The notes under the pieces are model-generated. The model did not search any database and was not told the DNA's origin. It worked only from the letters and a program-made list of their open reading frames with translations. Shown piece after piece: positions 23,182-32,889 of a DNA stretch of 64,000 nt. Source of the DNA: Stenotrophomonas sp. ZAC14D1_NAIMI4_1. Lineage in GTDB: Bacteria; Pseudomonadota; Gammaproteobacteria; Xanthomonadales; Xanthomonadaceae. The stretch covers positions 3,500,125 to 3,564,124 of the forward strand of contig NZ_CP026001.1 in NCBI RefSeq assembly GCF_003086775.1, read 5' to 3'. Position 1 is the first letter of the stretch; every line of letters begins with the position of its first letter. The translations under genes were made by a program, and so were the position numbers.

Positions 23182-25353
23182 TCAGCCCAGACGACGCGCC
23201 TCGCTCACGCCCGGCAGTGCATCCAGCTTGCCCAGCAGGTTCGACAGCTGGCCGTAATCGGTCACCTTCAGGCGCAGGCGCAGGTGCGCGCGGCCGCTGT
23301 TGCGCACGTTGTCGCTGTGAATGTCGAGCACGTACGCGTCTTCCTGTGCGATCAGGTTGGTGATGTCCTTCAGCAGCCAGCGGCGGTCGACCGCGCTGAC
23401 CACCACGTCCACTTCGTAGCCGCCGCCGGCCTGGCCCCATTCCACCGGCAGGATGCGCTGCGGGCTGGCGGCGGCAAGCCGTGCCAGCGCCGCGCAGTCT
23501 GCACGATGCACGGTGACACCCCGGCTACGGGTCAGGTAGCCGACGATGGGCTCGCCCGCCACCGGCTGGCAGCAGCGCGCCAGCTGCACCAGCAGGTTGC
23601 CCACGCCCTGTACGGTGAACTTGGAATTGCCCAGGTTTTCGCGGCGCGCGGTCGGCCGCGGCAGGGTCGGCGCAGGCGCCGGCTGGCTGGCCGCTCGCTC
23701 GGCTTCCAGCAGCGCGCGGCTGACCTGGTTGGGGCCGGTATCGCCCAGCGCCACCTGGATGTACAGGTCGTCGATGCTGTCGGCGTGGAACTTCTTCGCT
23801 GCCGCTGCCAGGTCCGAATGCTGCAGGCCCAGCCGCTTCAGCTCGCGCTCCAGCAGCTCGCGGCCGGCCTGCACGTTGCGTGCGCGGTCAAGCTTGTGGA
23901 ACCAGCTGCGCACCTTTTCGCGCGAGCGGTTGCTGGCCAGGAAGCCCAGTGCCGGCATCAGCCAGTCACGGCGGGGATCGGCCTCCTTGCCGGTCAGGAT
24001 CTCCACGCGGTCGCCGCTGCGCAGGCGGTAGGTGAGCGGCACGATGCGGCCATTGACCTTGGCGCCCCGGCAGCGGTGGCCCACCATGGTGTGCACCTGG
24101 TAGGCGAAATCGAGCGGCGTGGCGCCCTGCGGCAGGTCCAGCACCTCATCCTTGGGGCTCAGCGCGTAGACCCGGTCTTCGGTCAGCTCGGCATCCAGCG
24201 CGCCGGCCAGTTCGTTGCCCTGCCCTTCCTGCGCCTGCTCCAGCAGCTGCCGCATCCAGGTGATCTTGCGATCAAAGGCTTTTTCCGCGCCCTTGCTGCC
24301 TTCCTTGTACTTCCAGTGCGCGGCCACGCCCAGCTCGGCCTGCGCGTGCATGTCATGGGTGCGGATCTGCACTTCAATGGTGCGCCCTTCCGGGCCGACC
24401 ACGGCGGTATGCAGCGAACGGTAGTCGTTGGCCTTGGGGCGGGCGATGTAGTCATCGAACTCGCTGGGCACCGGCGCCCACAGTGCGTGCACCACGCCCA
24501 GCGCGGCGTAGCAGGCGGCCACGTCGTCCACCATCACCCGCACCGCACGGATGTCGTACAGCTGGTCGAAGGCCAGCCGCTTCTTCTGCATCTTCCGCCA
24601 GATGCTGTAGATGTGCTTGGGCCGCCCGCTCACTTCAGCGTGGATGCCCTGCGCGGCCAGTTCGCGCGACAGCGTCTTCTTGACGTGCTCGACGTAGCGT
24701 TCGCGGGCGATGCGCGTTTCGTCCACTTCGCGCGCGATGCGGCGGTAGGTGTCCGGCTCCAGGTGGCGGAACGCCAGGTCCTCCAGCTCCCACTTCAACT
24801 GCCAGATACCCAGGCGGTTGGCCAGCGGGGCATGGATGTCACGGGTCAGCTGGGCCAGCGCGCGGCGCTGCTCCTCATCCAGCTTGTCGGCCGCACGCAT
24901 GCGTGCCAGCTGGCGGGCCAGCAGGATCGGCACCACCCGCAGGTCGTGGATGATGGCCAGCAGCAACCGGCGCAGGCCTTCGCTGTTGCGTCCGGCTTCG
25001 CGGCCGGCATGCAGTGCCCAGACCGGATCGGCCGCGTCCTGGCCGTCCAGCAGGCCGGCCACCGCGGCCTTGTGGTTGCCCAGCGGCAGCGCGTCCAGGT
25101 GCGCGCGCAGGCCCGGCAGGTCGAACAGCAGGGCGGCCAGCACCGCGCCTTCGTCGGCCGACAGCAGGGCCAGCGCGTCCAGCGTATCGGCCAATATCGA
25201 CAGGCTGCTGCCACGCATCTCATGCGAGGTATCGGCAGCGTCCCACCACTGCAGCAGGGCTTCGCGCAGCGGCGCGGGCAGCACCGCTGCCGAGGGACGG
25301 TTCAACAAGGCTTCCAGGCCGGGGGCAGACGCGCGGTTCACAGCATCGGACAT
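23182..25353 (-). CDS. relA: GTP/GDP pyrophosphokinase RelA (ppGpp synthetase I)
   Basis: 723 residues. Order: N-terminal HD-like domain, synthetase domain, TGS (near residues 395-460), helical and ACT domains. In the synthetase, the acidic motif reads EFDD near residue 297, the ExDD form typical of monofunctional RelA rather than RxKD of bifunctional SpoT. The N-terminal domain lacks the HDxxED hydrolase set, so it should only make (p)ppGpp on stalled ribosomes. TGS shows ATPLDFAYQVHTMVGHRCRGAKVNG. ATG 25353 is used; the preceding TTG is unlikely. Divergent from pgaC. Confidence 0.95.
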   Translation of the reverse strand: MSDAVNRASAPGLEALLNRPSAAVLPAPLREALLQWWDAADTSHEMRGSSLSILADTLDALALLSADEGAVLAALLFDLPGLRAHLDALPLGNHKAAVAGLLDGQDAADPVWALHAGREAGRNSEGLRRLLLAIIHDLRVVPILLARQLARMRAADKLDEEQRRALAQLTRDIHAPLANRLGIWQLKWELEDLAFRHLEPDTYRRIAREVDETRIARERYVEHVKKTLSRELAAQGIHAEVSGRPKHIYSIWRKMQKKRLAFDQLYDIRAVRVMVDDVAACYAALGVVHALWAPVPSEFDDYIARPKANDYRSLHTAVVGPEGRTIEVQIRTHDMHAQAELGVAAHWKYKEGSKGAEKAFDRKITWMRQLLEQAQEGQGNELAGALDAELTEDRVYALSPKDEVLDLPQGATPLDFAYQVHTMVGHRCRGAKVNGRIVPLTYRLRSGDRVEILTGKEADPRRDWLMPALGFLASNRSREKVRSWFHKLDRARNVQAGRELLERELKRLGLQHSDLAAAAKKFHADSIDDLYIQVALGDTGPNQVSRALLEAERAASQPAPAPTLPRPTARRENLGNSKFTVQGVGNLLVQLARCCQPVAGEPIVGYLTRSRGVTVHRADCAALARLAAASPQRILPVEWGQAGGGYEVDVVVSAVDRRWLLKDITNLIAQEDAYVLDIHSDNVRNSGRAHLRLRLKVTDYGQLSNLLGKLDALPGVSEARRLG

Positions 25354-25574
25354 CAAAGACAGAGGGCTCTACGGTAACGCTCCGCCCGTTCAGGAACAAT
25401 CGCCAGCGCCTTCATCGACGCTCATGTGTTCATGCCGGCGCACGCCCGTGGCGGCGGGCGCGGCGCCCTGCTTCCTGACTGGACGGTTCAGACAACCACG
25501 CCGGGTTTACAAACCGCTGGGCATGGTCGAGCCCGTTGCGGTGGTGTGCCGCAGCGTGCCTGCGGGGAGTGCCG
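25354..25574. promoter_or_regulatory. Divergent promoter region, relA / pgaC
   Basis: 221 bp between divergent starts. The pgaC ribosome site GGGGAG lies at 25564-25569. A GC-rich stretch CCCGTGGCGGCGGGCGCGGCG is at about 25446-25466. No clear promoter boxes or operator were found. Confidence 0.45.
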
Positions 25575-26840
25575 ATGTCGTGGATGGAAAACGTTTCACT
25601 CGTCACGCTGCTGTTCAACTTCGCCTTCTTCTACCCGGTCGTGATGGCCTTTTTCTGGATGGTCGGCGGCATCTACTATTACCTGCGCCGCGAACGCGGT
25701 GCGCCACGCCCTGACGCGCCCCCGCCACTGCGCAGCCAGCCGCCGGTCAGCGTGCTGGTGCCCTGCTTCAACGAGGCGCGGCACATCGCAGACACGATCC
25801 ACGCGATCGCCGCACAGGTCTACCCGCGGCTGGAAATCATCGCCATCAACGATGGCAGCAGCGATGACAGCGCCACCGTGCTGGAGAGCCTGCTGCCGCA
25901 GTACCCGAACCTGCGCGTGGTGCACCTGGAACAGAACCAGGGCAAGGCCAACGCGCTGCGCATCGGTGCACTGGCCGCGCGTTCGGAATACCTGGTCTGC
26001 GTGGATGCCGATGTGCTGCTGGACCCGCATGCCACGCGCTGGATGGTGGGCCACCTGATCGATGGGCCGCGGGTTGGCGCGGTCACCGGCAACCCGCGCG
26101 TACGCAACCGCACCACCCTGCTGGCCCGCATGCAGGTGGGCGAGTTCTCGGCCATCATCGGCCTGATCAAGCGCGCCCAGCGCGTCTACGGCCGGCTGTT
26201 CACCCTGTCCGGTGCCATCTGCGCGTTCCGCCGCACCGCGCTGCACCGGGTGGGCTTCTGGAACGACCGCATGGTCACCGAAGACATCGACATCTCCTGG
26301 CGCCTGCAACTGGATGGCTGGGACATCCGCTACGAACCCAACGCGCTGTGCTGGGTGCTGATGCCTGAAACCCTGCGCGGCCTGTGGCGGCAGCGGCTGC
26401 GCTGGGCACGTGGCGGCGTGGAAGTCCTGCTGCAGCACGGGCGCAGGGTGCTGTCGTGGCGGCGGCGGCGGATGTGGGGCGTACTGCTGGAATACGCGCT
26501 GAGCCTGGCGTGGGCCTACACCATGCTGGTCATTGTGGTGCTGTGGCTGCTGGGCAAGGTGGTGCCCCTGCCCCGCGCGCTCTACGTGGATACGCTGCTG
26601 CCGCGCTGGCATGGCGTCGTGCTGGCCCTGGTGTGCCTGCTGCAGTTCGGCACCAGCCTGCTGATCGAACGCCGCTACGAACGTGGCCTGGCGCGCCAGT
26701 TCTACTGGGTCATCTGGTATCCGCTGGCCTTCTGGACCATCGGCATGGCCGCCGCCGTGGTGGCGCTGCCGCGCACCCTGCTGTCATGGCGGAAACAGCA
26801 GCGTGCGCGCTGGATCAGTCCGGACCGGGGGGTGTCATGA
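25575..26840 (+). CDS. pgaC: Poly-beta-1,6-N-acetylglucosamine synthase PgaC/HmsR
   Basis: 421 residues, processive GT2 of the inner membrane. N-terminal membrane helix (about 8-35), then VLVPCFNEARHIADT, CVDADVLLDP (DxD), EDIDISWRLQLDG and QRLRWARGG (QxxRW), followed by membrane helices. It polymerises UDP-GlcNAc into PNAG for biofilm matrix. ATG 25575 follows GGGGAG by five bases. It overlaps pgaD by four bases (ATGA). The export and deacetylase genes pgaA and pgaB are not next to it. Confidence 0.88.
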   Translation: MSWMENVSLVTLLFNFAFFYPVVMAFFWMVGGIYYYLRRERGAPRPDAPPPLRSQPPVSVLVPCFNEARHIADTIHAIAAQVYPRLEIIAINDGSSDDSATVLESLLPQYPNLRVVHLEQNQGKANALRIGALAARSEYLVCVDADVLLDPHATRWMVGHLIDGPRVGAVTGNPRVRNRTTLLARMQVGEFSAIIGLIKRAQRVYGRLFTLSGAICAFRRTALHRVGFWNDRMVTEDIDISWRLQLDGWDIRYEPNALCWVLMPETLRGLWRQRLRWARGGVEVLLQHGRRVLSWRRRRMWGVLLEYALSLAWAYTMLVIVVLWLLGKVVPLPRALYVDTLLPRWHGVVLALVCLLQFGTSLLIERRYERGLARQFYWVIWYPLAFWTIGMAAAVVALPRTLLSWRKQQRARWISPDRGVS

Positions 26841-27289
26841 CGCCGCCTCCGGTGATCGTGCGGCCGGAACGGCTGGCACGCCAGCAACGCGCCCTGCAGC
26901 GCGCCGCCACCCTGCTGGCGTGGTCGGGCTACGCCTGGCTGTGGGTGCCGCTGGTCACGCTGGTCGCCTGGGTCCTGGGCCTGCAGGCGGGCTGGGACCG
27001 GCTGTACCTGCAGCGCAACGCGGTCGACCCCTTCATCCTCGCCGCGCTGCCGATCATCGCGCTGCTGTGCGGGCTGCTGCTGATCGGCTGGGCCGAATAC
27101 AACCGTGCCCGTTTCGCCGACGCCGACCGCCGCCTGCGCCGCTCGGACGTGGCCGACGCGGCAGTGCGGGAACGGCTGCAGGCCCCCGCCCAGGTGATGC
27201 ATACCCTGCGCCGGCACCGGGTGGTGACCGTGCGCATGGACGAGCAGGCGCGACCGGTGAAAGCCTGGCGGACACCGCGCGGGCCGTAG
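26837..27289 (+). CDS. pgaD: PgaD/HmsS-like accessory protein of PNAG synthase
   Basis: 150 residues with two transmembrane helices (about 28-50 and 70-90: YAWLWVPLVTLVAWVLGL, ILAALPIIALLCGLLLIGW) and a cytoplasmic tail. This architecture, with WAEYNRARF after the second helix, is that of PgaD/HmsS. In E. coli PgaC and PgaD together bind c-di-GMP, which activates polymerisation. ATG 26837 lies in the ATGA overlap with the pgaC stop, so it is translationally coupled. Confidence 0.83.
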   Translation: MTPPPVIVRPERLARQQRALQRAATLLAWSGYAWLWVPLVTLVAWVLGLQAGWDRLYLQRNAVDPFILAALPIIALLCGLLLIGWAEYNRARFADADRRLRRSDVADAAVRERLQAPAQVMHTLRRHRVVTVRMDEQARPVKAWRTPRGP

Positions 27290-27347
27290 GGCAGGTGCCG
27301 CCTGGCGTGGCCTGCTCTACACTCGGGCCACCTCCAGGAGAAACGCC

Positions 27348-27872
27348 ATGTCCCTGCGCCTGCTGCGCCCGCTCTGCGTCGCCCTTGTTCTGTGTACTGC
27401 CGCGATGCCGGCCCTGGCCCAACGGGTTGTCGATGGCGACCTGCAGGCACAGATGACCCAGGCCGAGTTCAAGGCGGCCGGCCTGGACAAGCTCAGTGCC
27501 GCCGAACTGGCCACGCTCAACCGCTGGCTGCAGGGCAAGGTCGAAGCAGCCACCACCCAGGCCGTGGCCGCTGTGCGCGAAGAAGCGCGCGAAGAGGGCC
27601 GCCAGGAAGTGATCGTCAAGAACCGCGGGTTCTTCGATTTCGGCAGCAGTGAACCGGTGACCGGCGTGCTGCAGGGCGAGTTCCGCGGCTTCGGCAAGGG
27701 CCGCATCTTCACCCTGGACAACGGCCAGGTGTGGGAACAGAGCGACGCCACCAGCCTGGGAGGCGTGCGCAGCACGTCGCCCAAGGTCAGCATCAAGCCC
27801 GGCATGATGGGCGTGTGGTACATGAAGGTGGAAGGCGTGAACACCCAGGCCAAGGTGCGCCGCACCAAGTAA
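27348..27872 (+). CDS. Secreted protein of unknown function
   Basis: 174 residues. A signal peptide ends after PALAQ (about residue 25). The mature part has an Ala/Glu-rich helix (about 55-85), then a compact beta-rich segment (VLQGEFRGFGKGRIFTLDNG, VWEQSD, VSIKPGMMGVWYMKVEG). The last half reads like a small barrel of the kind found in several xanthomonad periplasmic proteins. RBS AGGAGA precedes ATG 27348. It sits 58 bp after pgaD and may share its transcript. No function is assigned. Confidence 0.75.
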   Translation: MSLRLLRPLCVALVLCTAAMPALAQRVVDGDLQAQMTQAEFKAAGLDKLSAAELATLNRWLQGKVEAATTQAVAAVREEAREEGRQEVIVKNRGFFDFGSSEPVTGVLQGEFRGFGKGRIFTLDNGQVWEQSDATSLGGVRSTSPKVSIKPGMMGVWYMKVEGVNTQAKVRRTK

Positions 27873-27885
27873 CGCCGTGGCTGTT

Positions 27886-27940
27886 GTAGAGCCGAGCCCA
27901 TGCTCGGCTGCATGCCGGGCGCCGGGCATGGCCCGGCGCC
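27886..27940. repeat. SMAG-type palindromes between convergent genes
   Basis: GTAGAGCCGAGCCCATGCTCGGCT starting at 27886, then GCGCCGGGCATGGCCCGGCGC at about 27920-27940. The first has the GTAG-headed hairpin form of S. maltophilia SMAG repeats. It lies between the convergent secreted-protein gene and hrpA, where it could terminate both transcripts. Confidence 0.8.
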
Positions 27941-27946
27941 ACCGCT

Positions 27947-30900
27947 TTACAGCTGGCGCAGCGCGGTCACCCGCTGTGCCAGTTTCTTGGCCGAGATGCC
28001 GGTGCGCGCACCCAGTTCCTGCGCGAACAGCGATACCCGCAGCTCTTCCAGGTCCCAGCGCAGCGCCTGCCATTGCGGGCGCTCACGCAGGCCCTGCTCA
28101 TCACCGGCACGCAGCGCGTCCAGGAACGGATGCAGTTCCAGCATGCGCGCCTGGTCGCGTGGCGGATCGCGCTTGGCGCGTTCGGTGCGCAGGATCATCG
28201 CCTTCAGGTAGCGCGGGTACTGCGCCAACGCGTCGGCCGGCGTATCGCGCAGGAAGCCGGGATGGATCAGGCCCACCAGCTGCGCTTCCATGTCGTCCAG
28301 GTTGCCACGCGCCCAGCCCATCAGCGGCGCTTCCAGCAGCGGCTTCAGTTCGGCCACCAGCGCCAGGATGGTCTCGGCCAGCTTCAGCCGCGACATCGCC
28401 TCGCCGAACAGCGCCTTGGCCGCGTGGTCGCGACGCTGCTCGAACGCCGCCGCATCGCGGATGTCCTCCAGCCCTTCGGCCAGCACGGCGTTCATCGCCG
28501 CATCGACCAGATCCCCACGCAGGCGTTCCTGCGATTCGATGGCCGCATACAGCAGGCCGGTCTTGGGCGCGACCGGCAGCTGCTTGCGCGCCTGCTTCAC
28601 TTTCTCGGCCAGGGCGATCTCCAGCAGACAGCGCACGCCCAGCGGATGGGCCTCCTGTGCCTGCTGGCGGTCGGCGAAGATGCGCAGCGCCACGCTGTCA
28701 CCCTCGTCCAGCAGCGCGGGATAGGCCGGCACGCCGGCTTCACCCGGTACCTGCAGCGGAATCGGCGTGGCCGGGAACGTGCGCAGCCCATCGGCCGCCA
28801 TCTCGCGGCCAGCCCGCGCAGCGAAGGCATCACCAGCACGGCCACCGAACTTCGCACGCAGCGCATCGAGGTCACGCGAGGTCGCCAGCACCTTGCCGTG
28901 CTCATCGCGCAGGCGCAGGTTCATGTGCAGGTGCGGCTCGATCGAACCGGGCTCGAAATCAAGCGCGGTCACCGTCGCGCCGGTCGCGCGTGACAGGAAG
29001 CGCGCCAGTTCACCGCTGATGGCATCGGCGCTGGGCTGCGGGAACGCCTCGAAGAAGGCGCGGCCGAAATCCGGTGCCGGCACGTAGTTGCGGCGCATCG
29101 CCTTGGGCAGGCTGCGGATCAGCGCCGAGGCCTTGTCGGCCACGAAGCCCGGCGCCAGCCAGCCCAGCTGCACCGGGTCCAGTGCATTGAGCAGGTGCAG
29201 CGGCACGTCCAGGGTCACGCCGTCGTCGTCGGCGCCCGGCTCGAAGCGGTAATGCAGCGGCAGGCGCGCCTGTCCCAGCGGCAGGTACTTCGGGTAGCGC
29301 TCCTGCTCGCTGCCTTCGCCAGGCAGCAGATCGACCAGCGACCAGTGCAGCGTCCTGCGCTGTTCCGGCGGCAGTGCTTTCCACCAGGTATCCAGGCCAG
29401 CAGCCGAATGGATCTGCGGCGGCACCCGGTCCAGGTACCAGCGCGCCTGCCAGTCCTCGTCGGCGACGATGCCGGCACGGCGCAGCTTGGCCTCTTCCTC
29501 GCGGGCCAGTTCCAGCACCTTCTGGTTGTCGGCCACGAAGCTGGCGCGGGTGTTGATCTCGCCGGTCACCAGCGCCTGCCGCACGAAGATGTCATGCGCT
29601 TCGCCGGGCTCGATGCGGCCGTAGTGCACCGGCTTCTTCGGTGCCAGCACCAGGCCGAACAGGCTGATCTGCTCGGACGCCAGCACCTGGCCCTGCGCGC
29701 GCGACCAGTGCGGGTCGAAGTGCTTGCGCAGCAGCAGGTGCGGCAGCTCGGCGATCACCCAGTCCGGCTCGATTGCGGCCAGGGTCATGCCCCAGACCTT
29801 CTGCGTATCCAGTAGGTTGGCCACCAGCAGCCACGGCGGTGGGCGCTTGGACAGCGTCGAGCCCGGGAACGGCAGGAAGCGGCGCTGCCGAGGGGCCTGG
29901 AAATCGCCTTTCTCGGTGCGATGGCCGATCTGCGTCGGCAGGCCTGCCACCAGTGCGCGGTGCAGGGTCTGGTAGGCGGCCGCACGTACGCGTTCGCTGA
30001 AACCGCCCCCGGCGGGGGCCTGTTCCTTCTGTGCGCGCACGGCCACCGGGGCCGGCGCGGCTTCGGCCTTGCCTTCGCGGGCCAGGCGCGCGGCGCGGTG
30101 CAACTGGCCACGGGTGGCCTTCACCGCCGCCGCATCGTCACGCGCCGGCGCCGGCGCACTGCTGCCGGCCAGCAACGGTGCCATCGAGGCATCGCTGGTT
30201 TCTTCCTTCCAGCCCAGTTCTTCGCAGAGCAGGCGCAGCTGGCGGTGCAGCTCGCGCCATTCGCGCATGCGCAGGAAACCGAGGAAGTGGCGCCCGCACC
30301 AATCGCGCAGCTTGGACTGGGTCAGGTCTTCGTGGGCCTGCCGGTAGGCATCCCACAGCCGCAGCACACCGACGAATTCAGAGCGGCCATCGGCGAACTG
30401 CGCATGCGCGCTGTCGGCCGCACCGCGGGCCTCGGGCGGGCGCTCGCGCGGGTCCTGGATGCCCAGGAACGAGGCGATCACCAGCATCGGCCGCAGGCAG
30501 CCGGCGGCCTGCGCGGCCACCAGCATGCGCGCCAGCTTCACGTCCACCGGCAGGCGTGCCATCTGCTTGCCGATGGTGGTCATGCGCCGCTCGGCATCGA
30601 TCGCGCCCAGCTCGGTCAGCTGCTGCCAACCGTCGGCCACCGCACGTTCGTCCGGCGCCTCCAGGAACGGGAAATCCTCGATGCGGCCCAGGCCCAGCTG
30701 CAGCATGCGCAGGATCACCCCGGCCAGGCTGGAGCGGCGGATTTCCGGATCGGTGAACTCCGGACGCGCCTGGAAATCAGCCTCGGCGTACAGGCGGTAG
30801 CAGATGCCCTCGGCGATACGCCCGCAGCGGCCCTTGCGCTGGTTGGCACTGGCCTGCGAAATCGGCTCGATGTGCAGGCGGTCCAGCTTGTTGCGCGGGC

Positions 30901-32029
30901 TGTAGCGCTTGACGCGGGCAAAGCCCGGGTCGACCACGTAGCGGATGCGCGGCACCGTCAGCGAGGTTTCCGCCACATTCGTGGCCAGCACGATGCGCCG
31001 GTTCGGGCCGGGGTTGAACACCCGGTCCTGGTCCTGGTTGGACAACCGCGCGTACAGCGGCAGCACCTCGGTGTTGCGGTACTTGCGCCGCTCCAGCGAC
31101 TGGTGCGCGTCGCGGATCTCGCGTTCGCCGGGCAGGAAGATCAGCACGTCGCCGCGCGAATCCAGGCGGGTGATCTCGTCGATGGCCGACACGATGGCAT
31201 CGTTGACGGTGCGCTCGCCCTGGTCTTCGCCCTCGCCTTCCAGCGCGCGGTAGCGCACTTCCACCGGGAAGGTGCGGCCTTCCACGCTGATCACCGGTGC
31301 ATTGTCGAAATGCTGGGCGAAGCGTTCGGTGTCGATGGTGGCCGAGGTGACGATCAGCTTCAGGTCCGGGCGCTTGCGCAACAGCTGCTTCAGGTAGCCC
31401 AGCAGGAAGTCGATGTTGAGGCTGCGTTCGTGCGCCTCGTCGACGATGATCGTGTCGTAGTTCGAAAGCCAGCGGTCACTGGCGATTTCCGCCAGCAGGA
31501 TGCCGTCGGTCATGAACTTGATGCGGCTGTCTTCGCTGACCTTGTCGTTGAAGCGCACCTGGTAGCCGACCAGCTGGCCCAGCTCGCTCTGCAGTTCCTG
31601 CGCCACGCGGCTGGCCACTGCACGTGCGGCAATCCGTCGCGGCTGGGTGCAGCCGATCATGCCGGCCTGGCCCCGGCCCGCGGCCAGGCACAGCTTGGGC
31701 AGCTGGGTGGTCTTGCCCGAGCCGGTTTCGCCGGCAATCACCACCACCTGGTGGTCGCGGATCAGGCCGATGATCGCCTCGGCTTCACGCGCAATCGGCA
31801 GCTGCGGGTCCAGAGTAATGGCCGGCTGCTGTTGCGCCCGTACCTGCCGGCGCTGCACCGACGCCTGCAAGGCCTGCTCGAAGGTAGCGGCCAGCGCCGC
31901 ATCCTGCGGCTTGGCCTGGCAACGCGAGAGCATTCCCAGCAAACGGCCCCGGTCGCGGCTCATGGCGCCGTCAATGGCGGCGCGCTGTTGGCGCAGGCGG
32001 GGCGGCGGATTTTTATCGATAGCGTTCAT
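27947..32029 (-). CDS. hrpA: ATP-dependent RNA helicase HrpA
   Basis: 1360 residues, a DEAH/RHA-type RNA helicase. Walker A GETGSGKTTQLPK is near residue 98, DEAH (VDEAHERSLN) near 197, SATIDTERF, then HA2/OB and the long HrpA-specific DUF3418 C-terminal region. The size is that of full-length E. coli HrpA. In E. coli HrpA resolves stalled or collided ribosomes on mRNA. ATG 32029 (MNAIDKNPPP) is used; the preceding TTG codon is unlikely. Divergent from dps. Confidence 0.94.
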   Translation of the reverse strand: MNAIDKNPPPRLRQQRAAIDGAMSRDRGRLLGMLSRCQAKPQDAALAATFEQALQASVQRRQVRAQQQPAITLDPQLPIAREAEAIIGLIRDHQVVVIAGETGSGKTTQLPKLCLAAGRGQAGMIGCTQPRRIAARAVASRVAQELQSELGQLVGYQVRFNDKVSEDSRIKFMTDGILLAEIASDRWLSNYDTIIVDEAHERSLNIDFLLGYLKQLLRKRPDLKLIVTSATIDTERFAQHFDNAPVISVEGRTFPVEVRYRALEGEGEDQGERTVNDAIVSAIDEITRLDSRGDVLIFLPGEREIRDAHQSLERRKYRNTEVLPLYARLSNQDQDRVFNPGPNRRIVLATNVAETSLTVPRIRYVVDPGFARVKRYSPRNKLDRLHIEPISQASANQRKGRCGRIAEGICYRLYAEADFQARPEFTDPEIRRSSLAGVILRMLQLGLGRIEDFPFLEAPDERAVADGWQQLTELGAIDAERRMTTIGKQMARLPVDVKLARMLVAAQAAGCLRPMLVIASFLGIQDPRERPPEARGAADSAHAQFADGRSEFVGVLRLWDAYRQAHEDLTQSKLRDWCGRHFLGFLRMREWRELHRQLRLLCEELGWKEETSDASMAPLLAGSSAPAPARDDAAAVKATRGQLHRAARLAREGKAEAAPAPVAVRAQKEQAPAGGGFSERVRAAAYQTLHRALVAGLPTQIGHRTEKGDFQAPRQRRFLPFPGSTLSKRPPPWLLVANLLDTQKVWGMTLAAIEPDWVIAELPHLLLRKHFDPHWSRAQGQVLASEQISLFGLVLAPKKPVHYGRIEPGEAHDIFVRQALVTGEINTRASFVADNQKVLELAREEEAKLRRAGIVADEDWQARWYLDRVPPQIHSAAGLDTWWKALPPEQRRTLHWSLVDLLPGEGSEQERYPKYLPLGQARLPLHYRFEPGADDDGVTLDVPLHLLNALDPVQLGWLAPGFVADKASALIRSLPKAMRRNYVPAPDFGRAFFEAFPQPSADAISGELARFLSRATGATVTALDFEPGSIEPHLHMNLRLRDEHGKVLATSRDLDALRAKFGGRAGDAFAARAGREMAADGLRTFPATPIPLQVPGEAGVPAYPALLDEGDSVALRIFADRQQAQEAHPLGVRCLLEIALAEKVKQARKQLPVAPKTGLLYAAIESQERLRGDLVDAAMNAVLAEGLEDIRDAAAFEQRRDHAAKALFGEAMSRLKLAETILALVAELKPLLEAPLMGWARGNLDDMEAQLVGLIHPGFLRDTPADALAQYPRYLKAMILRTERAKRDPPRDQARMLELHPFLDALRAGDEQGLRERPQWQALRWDLEELRVSLFAQELGARTGISAKKLAQRVTALRQL

Positions 32030-32115
32030 CAATCGGTTCGTTCAAAACTTTGAAAGCGACCAGTCATCGAGACTGATTTACTGTGAAGGCCAACGATTCC
32101 ACAAGGAGGAACCCC
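32030..32115. promoter_or_regulatory. Divergent region hrpA / dps with candidate dps promoter
   Basis: 86 bp. A candidate -35 TTGAAA at 32050-32055 and a weak -10 TGATTT about 18 bp later face dps. A short inverted repeat CAGTC-ATCGA-GACTG overlaps the spacer and could be an operator. A strong Shine-Dalgarno AAGGAGGA (32103-32110) precedes dps. Confidence 0.4.
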
Positions 32116-32664
32116 ATGGCGAAGACCAAGAGCACGACCAAGCCCAAGACCGGCAAGCAGAAGCTTGCAGCGGCGGCACCGTCGGCACCCAACATCGATA
32201 TCGGGATCACCCAGGGCGACCGCAAGAAGATCGCCGACGGTCTGTCGCGGTTCCAGGCTGACGCGTTCACGCTCTACCTGAAGACCCACAACTTCCACTG
32301 GAACGTGACCGGTTCGATGTTCAACTCGCTGCACACGATGTTCGAAACGCAGTACACCGAGCAGTGGGCGGCGCTGGACGATGTGGCCGAGCGTATCCGT
32401 GCGCTGGGTTTCAATGCCCCGGGCTCCTACCGGGAATTTGCTGCGCTGACCTCGATCGCCGAGGAGCCGGGCCTGACCGACAGTGCGGACTGGCGGGAAA
32501 TGGTACGCCAGTTGGTGGTCGCCAACGAAGCGGTCTGCCGTACGGCGCGTGAAGTGCTGGATGTGGCGGACGACGCCGACGACGCCCCGACCGAGGATCT
32601 GATGACCCAGCGCCTGCAGACCCACGAGAAATACGCCTGGATGCTGCGTTCCCTGCTCCAGTAA
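32116..32664 (+). CDS. dps: Dps family DNA-binding ferritin-like protein
   Basis: 182 residues. A Lys-rich N-terminal tail (MAKTKSTTKPKTGKQK) suited to DNA binding precedes the four-helix ferritin fold. The ferroxidase-site motif is KTHNFHWNVTG near residue 60, with the partner acidic residues in EQWAALDDVAERIRALG. It stores iron as ferric core using H2O2 and protects DNA during oxidative stress and starvation. ATG 32116 follows AAGGAGGA by five bases. Single-gene unit divergent from hrpA. Confidence 0.94.
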   Translation: MAKTKSTTKPKTGKQKLAAAAPSAPNIDIGITQGDRKKIADGLSRFQADAFTLYLKTHNFHWNVTGSMFNSLHTMFETQYTEQWAALDDVAERIRALGFNAPGSYREFAALTSIAEEPGLTDSADWREMVRQLVVANEAVCRTAREVLDVADDADDAPTEDLMTQRLQTHEKYAWMLRSLLQ

Positions 32665-32754
32665 GGGTTGAGGGGGGTTTCGGCAGGGCTTGCAGCCCTG
32701 CACCTGCCGAATCAACGTCAACATCAACGTCAAAAGCTGGGTTTCCTGAGGGTT

Positions 32755-32856
32755 GGCGGGGTGGGTCCGGTGGCAGGGGACGCCGTAAACCCATCCATGG
32801 GGGCTTGGTCGCCGCATCCATGCGGCTCACACCCCTGCCACCGGCCCCACCCCGCC
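32755..32856 (+). repeat. Large hairpin element E
   Basis: Arms 32755-32779 and 32832-32856 pair at 24 of 25 positions. The core is CGCCGTAAACCCATCCATGG and the inner palindrome GCCGCATCCATGCGGC. A CGACAGTTTTCC box follows the right arm. The outer arm half matches G, but the inner half differs from G on both sides in a compensating way. Confidence 0.9.
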
Positions 32857-32889
32857 TTCGACAGTTTTCCGCGATCTGCCGGAACCTGC

